This document shows positions 60,001 through 64,000 of a DNA stretch of 64,000 bases, piece by piece. Positions within the stretch are counted from its first letter, which is position 1, and the number at the start of each line of letters is the position of its first letter. The position numbers and the translations under genes are program-made. A model generated the notes under the pieces. That model did not search any database. It worked only from the letters and a program-made list of their open reading frames with translations, and was not told the origin of the DNA. Source of the stretch: Cladocopium goreaui (Eukaryota; Sar; Dinophyceae; Suessiales; Symbiodiniaceae); assembly GCA_947184155.2 (NCBI GenBank), contig CAMXCT020001469.1, positions 512,227-576,226 on the forward strand, in the 5' to 3' direction.

Positions 60001-61705
60001 GATATACAAATATCTATAAATAGTGTATTAAACAATGACAAACAGCCTATAAAATAGTTATATATCAGTCATATTTGTACGATAACAGGACAGAACTATG
60101 GCACTGTACAGTGGGTTGATCTTCAACTGATTTGTCCGACCATAGAGATGCCGCCCAAATGGTGCATCAATTTGGAATCTTTTGGGGGGTACTCTAAATA
60201 CTATCTTTGTGCCTATCTATGGCTGAGCAGCCTAGGGACCCCTGAGGGAAACTCTCAAAACACTCTGCACATCTTCAATCCATGGTTGGTTGGGAATCCA
60301 TTCAAACCCATCATCACAGGTACCCTGCAGTAATCAAGGATGGCAATGTAACATCGTCTATCTGTGTATATATAATGTACACACCACTTATATATATATA
60401 ATACATACCCACATACATACACATGTGTATGTATATACACATCCATGTATAGATGATTCTCCGATCAAAGATTCTGATCTCCTAGCCAGCCACGTTTTTT
60501 TGCCAGCGTTTTTTCTTTTCCACGGTCCGACCGGGTCACCAGGTTAACGTTGGATGTGGGGCATTTGCTGATGGCGGGCGAAAACCCAGCCCAATCTGTT
60601 GCCATGGCAGGTTGGATCATCATTTGGGGACCGAAAATGATCCAAATGTCAACCAATCAGTCAACCCTTGGCTGAAATGGCTGAGGCATCTGGAACATAA
60701 CCGTGACATAACCGTGACATAACCGTAACATAACCCCCTGTGGTCCTGTCAATCGCCTGGATAGTTTTAAGTCTTGTAGTGGCAGGTGCGGCTGGAAAAT
60801 TGTTCGGCATTCACTTGCAACTCGACTCCAGATGCAGTGGCCTGGGTTTGTTCCAACAAATTGGGCCCTCCAATGTCTCTAAACCGAGCACTTCCTGATG
60901 TGATTTTCAAGGAGCGGAGCACATGGTAACTTCATAGCTAATTGATACTGAAGAAGTCTCCCTTCTTAAAGTTATTTATCTTCTTCTTGTTTCCGCTGGA
61001 TGTGTGCAGTTTGACAGCACTTCTCACAACCATTTCCCATCATTTTCCGCGATGTCGCAGCATTTTTCATCATTTTCTGCCATGATGTAACATCATCTAC
61101 CCTCTGGTAAACTAACATAACTATGGAAAAACACTATTTTTAATGGGAAAATCCACTATAAATGATCATTTTCAATAGCTATGTTAGTTTACCAGAGGGT
61201 AACATAATCTACCACCACTGTGGGTCATCGCATCCTCCAAGATCCCAAGGAACGATGGTCATCCGCGGCTGGGTGCGGAGGACGGCTTGGCCTTCGCCTC
61301 CGTCCATCGGGTGGCAGCCTTGGAGGTGGTGCTGTGGCTGCGACGGGTGAACTACACGGGCAGCATCTACTTCGACACCTTCCCGAAGAACGAGGACCGG
61401 GGGACCGGCTGAGTGATCCATGCTGGAAACCATGGGGAATGCACCAAAATTGGGTTTTTTTGATCAATGAATCCAGCAAGATTGGGGAAAAAAAAGGTGT
61501 TTTCCGAATTGTTGTTTCTTGATTTTCTATTTTTTGAAGGCCCCTTCAGCAAATCCAAGAGGATCCCGTGCGCGAGGCAGAGTTGAATGTGCGACGTTTT
61601 GAAGAACTTTGGGAGCAAACTGGGAAGATGGATGAGGAAATAAAGACGATGCAGGAACAACATGATGCCATGGGAGTACTGGAGTTCTTGGATTCACTGG
61701 CTTGA
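44006..61705 (+). CDS. Bifunctional ribokinase / xylose-isomerase-like TIM-barrel fusion protein
   Basis: Twenty-four exons chain in frame to 640 codons including TGA at 61703-61705: 44006-44041, 44270-44339, 44770-44860, 46899-46970, 53096-53162, 53695-53740, 54053-54114, 54629-54676, 55292-55389, 55623-55719, 56027-56134, 56786-56846, 57042-57198, 57362-57426, 57889-57980, 58162-58245, 58569-58628, 58750-58838, 59217-59262, 59806-59888, 60543-60610, 60786-60816, 61250-61394, 61562-61705. Residue 1 here is the first of exon 1; the true N-terminus lies upstream. Residues 1-303 form a PfkB sugar kinase and 325-639 a sugar isomerase barrel. Exon 13 spans both domains without interruption. Every junction keeps frame and restores a family motif. 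Donors are 11 GT, 8 GC and 4 GA, all with AG acceptors. Least certain are exon 12's acceptor and the 18/19 junction. Expected role: isomerising a sugar and phosphorylating it in one protein. Confidence 0.85.
45083..45583. repeat. (CTAT)n and 10-bp CCTATCTAAT minisatellite in intron 3
   Basis: A (CTAT)n run to about 45205 changes into about 35 nearly perfect copies of CCTATCTAAT with one phase break near 45446, then back to (CTAT)n. It probably arose by expansion from the tetranucleotide. It lies inside intron 3 of the fusion gene. Confidence 0.95.
47344..47420. mobile_element. Family A MITE fragment in intron 4
   Basis: TACCCTCAGGGAATTTAACA followed by a degenerate interior (GATTTACCTATTATTGTGGA); the right end is lost. 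Confidence 0.45.
47702..48103 (+). other. Unidentified basic ORF upstream of the RT remnant
   Basis: A 133-codon frame starting at ATG 47702, rich in Lys/Arg/Ala (for example [20 protein letters not shown], then [20 protein letters not shown]). It overlaps the start of the reverse-transcriptase frame by a few bases in another register. It may be the preceding part of the same degenerate retroelement or an unrelated insertion. It lies within intron 4 of the fusion gene. Confidence 0.3.
48070..49083 (+). pseudogene. Reverse transcriptase end plus RNase H, DIRS-like remnant
   Basis: The frame is open from upstream of ATG 48100 to TGA 49081-49083. It starts at [12 protein letters not shown], which aligns with the RT catalytic YxDD turn but has Gly-Asp in place of Asp-Asp. 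It continues with [13 protein letters not shown] (post-catalytic FLG region) and a thumb/connection part. The RNase H fold follows: [48 protein letters not shown] and [10 protein letters not shown] supply the expected Asp, Glu, Asp, Asp residues. The RT fingers and palm are absent, so the copy is 5'-truncated. RNase H of this type is known from DIRS-like elements, but a related dinoflagellate retroelement is possible. It sits in sense orientation within intron 4 of the fusion gene. Confidence 0.65.
49655..49939 (+). other. Unidentified GC-rich ORF
   Basis: A 94-codon frame ([20 protein letters not shown], then [20 protein letters not shown]) in a GC-rich island; another plausible frame runs on the opposite strand at 49490-49960. 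The strand is undecided and no family is recognised. The sharp GC change against the surrounding AT-rich intron suggests an insertion, perhaps a retrocopy fragment. Confidence 0.25.
50100..50262. repeat. (GAGACACAGA)n purine-rich repeat
   Basis: Tandem GAGA, GACACAGA and GGCACAGC units. The Leu/Ser/Cys frames on the minus strand and the Arg/Glu frame on the plus strand are artefacts. Confidence 0.9.
50768..52160 (+). pseudogene. Frameshifted processed pseudogene of a Lys/Ser-rich protein
   Basis: An intron-less GC-rich reading switches frame about four times: near 51033, at about 51398 (extra G in CTTGGGGCATG), near 51580 and near 51885. Joined loosely, it runs from ATG 50823 ([20 protein letters not shown]) through [20 protein letters not shown], an alanine-rich helical region, [20 protein letters not shown], a Lys/Ser-rich low-complexity tract, and ends [20 protein letters not shown] to TGA 52158-52160. 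I do not recognise the family. TTGGTTCAAG at 50768-50777, 46 bp before the ATG, resembles the last ten bases of the dinoflagellate spliced leader (TTGGCTCAAG) with one mismatch, as expected for a reinserted cDNA. No clear poly(A) tract follows. It lies in intron 4 of the fusion gene. Confidence 0.65.
52161..53095. other. Rest of intron 4, no gene seen
   Basis: T-rich and A-rich tracts with repeated AATCTG words (52410-52570: 'GCAAATCTGGTTTGA', 'GGAAATCTGTT', 'GCAGATCTGG'). No supported exon until 53096. Confidence 0.5.
54133..54214. mobile_element. MITE-like element, family A, in intron 7
   Basis: Ends TACCCTCTGGTTATGTCA and TTAGTTTACCAGAGGGTA with the interior AGTTTTCCCATTAAAAATGG. It starts 18 bp after the exon 7 donor. 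A left part of the usual interior is deleted. Confidence 0.8.
55060..55240. repeat. TTATTAACCA tandem repeat in intron 8
   Basis: Repeated ACCATATTATTAACCACTA units in several imperfect copies. Non-coding. Confidence 0.75.
55425..55520. repeat. GGTTCATGGTGGT repeat in intron 9
   Basis: Repeated GGTTCATGGT/GGTTAATAGT decamers directly after exon 9. Confidence 0.75.
56228..56338. mobile_element. Fold-back element (family C) in intron 11
   Basis: Inverted ends TAATGTTAGTAAAGCAATCG and TGTTGCTTTACTAACATTA, with inner inverted pieces GTAAACCACC/GGTTTAC. No coding content. Only one copy was noticed here. Confidence 0.65.
57158..61705 (+). CDS. Xylose-isomerase-like TIM-barrel sugar isomerase half of the fusion
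   Basis: Exons 13 (end) to 24, about 315 residues. The barrel begins [15 protein letters not shown] (328-342) and continues [42 protein letters not shown] and [16 protein letters not shown]. Next are SLEFKPTDE (Glu 479), [29 protein letters not shown] (Asp 515, His 518), [17 protein letters not shown] (Asp 546) and [20 protein letters not shown]. The ordered Glu, Asp, His, Asp set at strand ends is the usual divalent-metal site of AP-endonuclease-2/xylose-isomerase-type barrels. That supports a metal-dependent ketol isomerase or epimerase. The tail ([20 protein letters not shown]) looks helical. I cannot say which aldose/ketose pair is used. Confidence 0.8.
57203..57260. repeat. GAGGACCGGT decamer repeat in intron 13
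   Basis: Five to six copies of GAGGACCGGT/GAGGATCGGT beginning a few bases after the GC donor at 57199. Confidence 0.8.
59565..59632. repeat. Two-copy 31-bp direct repeat in intron 19
   Basis: CCATCCATCCCAAAATTCAA followed by CGAGCCCT is repeated once with C/G variation. Non-coding. Confidence 0.7.
61098..61201. mobile_element. MITE-like element, family A, in intron 22
   Basis: Perfect inverted ends TACCCTCTGGTAAACTAACATA and TATGTTAGTTTACCAGAGGGTA around the standard interior, here inverted relative to the copy at 11257. It ends 48 bp before exon 23. Confidence 0.88.
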
Positions 61706-61818
61706 GCTGATGATACTTTGGATCTGGTATATCTGGAAGACACTGGAAAATCATTCCAACCGCGGAGTGGCCGTCTGAAAAGATCCCTTCCACGACGGGT
61801 AGAGCTGCAAAGATCTAC

Positions 61819-62834
61819 CTGGTGGCCGACGTAGATGGCGCGGCAATGCACCTTGGACCTTTGTTTTACGTGGTGAATCTGTGCGATGACGTCCGTGTCC
61901 TGACGAGCTTCAATCTTCGCCACATTTCGTGTAGATGAAGAGCCGTGCCCGACTGCTTTCAAAAGGATGCTTTTCATTGGAGATGTGTATCCCTGCCGCA
62001 ATGGTTTGGAGGGTTACGGCTTCAGAGGGTTGAAACTTAAGACTTAAGACACACAACACACATGCCACCTTACGTTTATTTCGAATTCTATTTTTGCATG
62101 AATCTTTGATAAATTGGCATATAAAGCGGACATTTTGCAGTTCCGATAGCTGTCATTTTTGCTATGATGAAAGTTTGCTGGAGGGGTTTGAGTGTGACCT
62201 ACCCCATCTTTGGAAAGCATGGCCCATTGGCAGTGGGGACATCAAAGAGGATGCAACGGTGGTGTTGCTTCCCTTGTTGGTAGTGGGGTCCTCCATCTGA
62301 GACGGCTAGGAGCGACCCACTCTTCCAAGTTGGGAGCTCAAGGGTGTCCCGAGGGACACCGCGCTGAATAGAACGATGCATTAAATGTGAAGACCTAGTG
62401 CCGAAGATACATCAGGTCTGACATCACAAGGTCTGGGTATGATTCCTGGGCCATGGCACATTGCGGAGGGTTGGGACACATCTCTCTCAAGTTGTGTGTG
62501 TTTGCTGTTCAGGCCGCATAAAGGTGGTCGGGACCACAGCGAAAATTGCTGGGAGATCATCACAACGCAGGGCTACCAACGATCACAAGATATCTGTGAG
62601 CCTGTTTGGATATGTTTGGATTATCAGCCATGAGTGAAATCTGTACTTTTGTCCATCCAAACTTCTGACAACTCATGAATGCAGAATGACAAATAAATCT
62701 TGTGGTACATCCTAGAGGGCACTTAAGATCCCGATCTTTTGAGCATCCAGCACTGTGAGCACGGCCGCAAGCCGTGAATGTTGCTTCCACAGTGTCGCGA
62801 TCTATTCCATCTGGTAGTTGGTCAGGAAATCGTC
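61819..62834 (-). CDS. Unidentified convergent minus-strand gene, three chained exons
   Basis: Exons in transcript order are 62834-62737, 62363-62232 and 61992-61819. They join in phase 0 and give FPDQLPDGIDRDTVEATFTA, then CGRAHSAGCSK, RGVPRDTLELPTWKSGSLLA, VSDGGPHYQQGKQHHRCILF and DVPT, then GYTSPMKSILLKAVGHGSSS, TRNVAKIEARQDTDVIAQIH and HVKQRSKVHCRAIYVGHQ. Acceptors are CGGGCAG, CTATTCAG and TGCGGCAG. Donors are GA (62736), GC (62231) and GT (61818), mixed as in the fusion gene. The 3' end is not found; readthrough or a terminal exon would overlap the end of the fusion gene. A further exon candidate lies at about 62950-63100 (minus), although a plus-strand reading there is equally open. 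Family not recognised. Confidence 0.4.
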
Positions 62835-63109
62835 CTGCCCGAAACCAGCCTTGGAGGTTTCCATGAAGATTTGGTGGTTGCCCAATTTTGGGATGGTATC
62901 CCAAGACATCCCAAAACCATTGGCTTTCGGAAAAACGCCTCATGTGTTTTTCGATCAGGAACCGGTGCGCAAGGTGACCCAGGTGGCAGCCAGGCCTCGG
63001 GGGTTCCGCGGGCCATCCCGTGGTATCCACGTTGGTCGATGTGGCTGGCAGGAAGGCGGTGGCAAAGCCTGCACCGAAGATGGGTGGGGCACCCGGATAA
63101 AAAAAAGTT

Positions 63110-63740
63110 TTTGACATCGGGGATTGATATAGATATAAAATTATATCATTACTATAGTGATATAACTTAGAAACTTCCACTGAAAAACATCCTAGGGCCT
63201 TGATTCCTCCATATTTTTGATGTTTTTTTTTTGGGCTGTTCACCATGTCAAATCACCCATGGCTCCAACTTTAAGGGCCTTCCAAGGTGCTCGGCGAGGG
63301 GCCTCACCACGAAGGGAGGCCGAGCTGGGTTGAGTTGAGTTACCATCCAACTGGCACCCTGAAAAGCGGCTGTCCCAAAAAGAACACTAGTCTTCCAACT
63401 CCCTTTTTTTTTGCAGGGTCTATGTTTCTATCTTAGTTGGAAGGAGTCCAAGAGATACTTAGGACTTTAGGAGTTTCCTTTCGGTTGAAACATATCATCA
63501 CCAGCCAAGTAACTAGAAGTTGCCACTGTACCACCGGACTCATACCTTGGAAGGTCTCTGCCAGGGCTGGGGCCCTCAGCTAACTACCGAATGATTGGCC
63601 CGGTTGAGCCTCTTCAAATTCATCGTTTGAAGACCGGAATAGGTTTGGAATTATATTGTATATAAATAATATCCTATTTATATCACATCATTAATGTGTA
63701 TATAACCAATGCGTTCATATAATGTGTATATTATATACAA
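63110..63740. other. No recognisable gene
   Basis: AT-rich, with a fragment near 63386-63435 (ACTAGTCTTCCAACTCCC, GGGTCTATGTT) matching the interior of the family A copy at 9383. Nothing else supported. Confidence 0.45.
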
Positions 63741-63744
63741 TATG

Positions 63745-63905
63745 AAGTGGGGCAAGTCTTTTTTTTGACCTTGGATCACTTTTTTTTAACCTTACCTCTT
63801 TTTTTCGACCTTGGATCACTTTTTTTTGACCTTGGATCACTTTTTTTGGACCTTGACCTACTCTTTCTTAACCTTGGCATGTTCCTTTTAACCTTGGCCT
63901 ACTTT
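63745..63905. repeat. TTTTTTTGACCTTGGATCAC tandem repeat
   Basis: Six to seven copies of a unit of about 22 bp (T-run, GACCTTGGATCAC) with decay to the right. The Leu/Phe-rich plus-strand frame is an artefact. Confidence 0.85.
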
Positions 63906-64000
63906 CCCATACTTGTTTGGAACCGTGCCCAATGTGAGGTGTGGAGTTTGCAGTGTGAAGTGTAGAGTTTGCAGTCTAAAGGCTGTGGAATGTAGCGTTT

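Noticed and set aside
62940..63105. Exon candidate readable on both strands
   Set aside because: Plus strand (EPVRKVTQVAARPRGF) and minus strand (PPIFGAGFATAFLPATS) are equally open; no family match to decide.
1..64000. tRNA, rRNA or snRNA genes
   Set aside because: No cloverleaf with conserved A and B boxes or rRNA core sequence was recognised by eye; a covariance-model scan was not possible.

Overview
The window is nuclear DNA of a eukaryote, almost certainly a dinoflagellate (a Symbiodiniaceae/Suessiales-type genome is the best fit). Genes are split into many short exons. Exons I could chain by protein homology are spliced with GT-AG, GC-AG and GA-AG introns, a mix characteristic of dinoflagellates. 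There is a copia-like gag/protease ORF of the kind common in these genomes, heavy simple-sequence content, and long stretches with no recognisable coding. A run of exactly 100 N at 16401-16500 is a scaffold gap, so distances across it are not real.

Layout. 1-16.4 kb: mostly non-coding DNA with microsatellites, a G-rich minisatellite, small fold-back (MITE-like) elements, a two-exon 3' end of a plus-strand gene (10632-11228), and exon candidates of an unidentified minus-strand gene (13585-15812). 16.5-24.26 kb: a high-copy palindromic array of about six 1.3-kb units, each made of about 90-bp sub-repeats in alternating orientation. 24.26-27.06 kb: a truncated copia-like gag/protease on the minus strand. 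27.3-29.4 kb: a G-rich minisatellite, a transposase C-terminal remnant and a degenerate octamer repeat. 30-39.1 kb: sparse; two short minus-strand multi-exon genes of unknown product. 39.5-41.9 kb: a tandemly fused, decaying NAD(P)H:quinone oxidoreductase (WrbA-like) gene with a fold-back inverted copy of its own exon. 44.0-61.7 kb: the main gene, 24 chained exons. 61.8-62.85 kb: a convergent minus-strand gene of unknown product.

The main gene encodes one polypeptide of at least 639 residues in which a complete PfkB-family ribokinase (about residues 1-303) is followed by a xylose-isomerase-like TIM-barrel sugar isomerase (about residues 325-639). Exon 13 carries the end of the kinase and the start of the isomerase in one uninterrupted frame, so the fusion does not depend on a splice guess. 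The pairing suggests coupled isomerisation and phosphorylation of a sugar; the substrate is not visible from sequence. Its 23 introns use 11 GT, 8 GC and 4 GA donors by my reading, many flanked by short direct repeats. Intron 3 holds a 10-bp minisatellite; intron 4 (6.1 kb) holds a reverse transcriptase/RNase H remnant and a frameshifted processed pseudogene with a possible spliced-leader relic.
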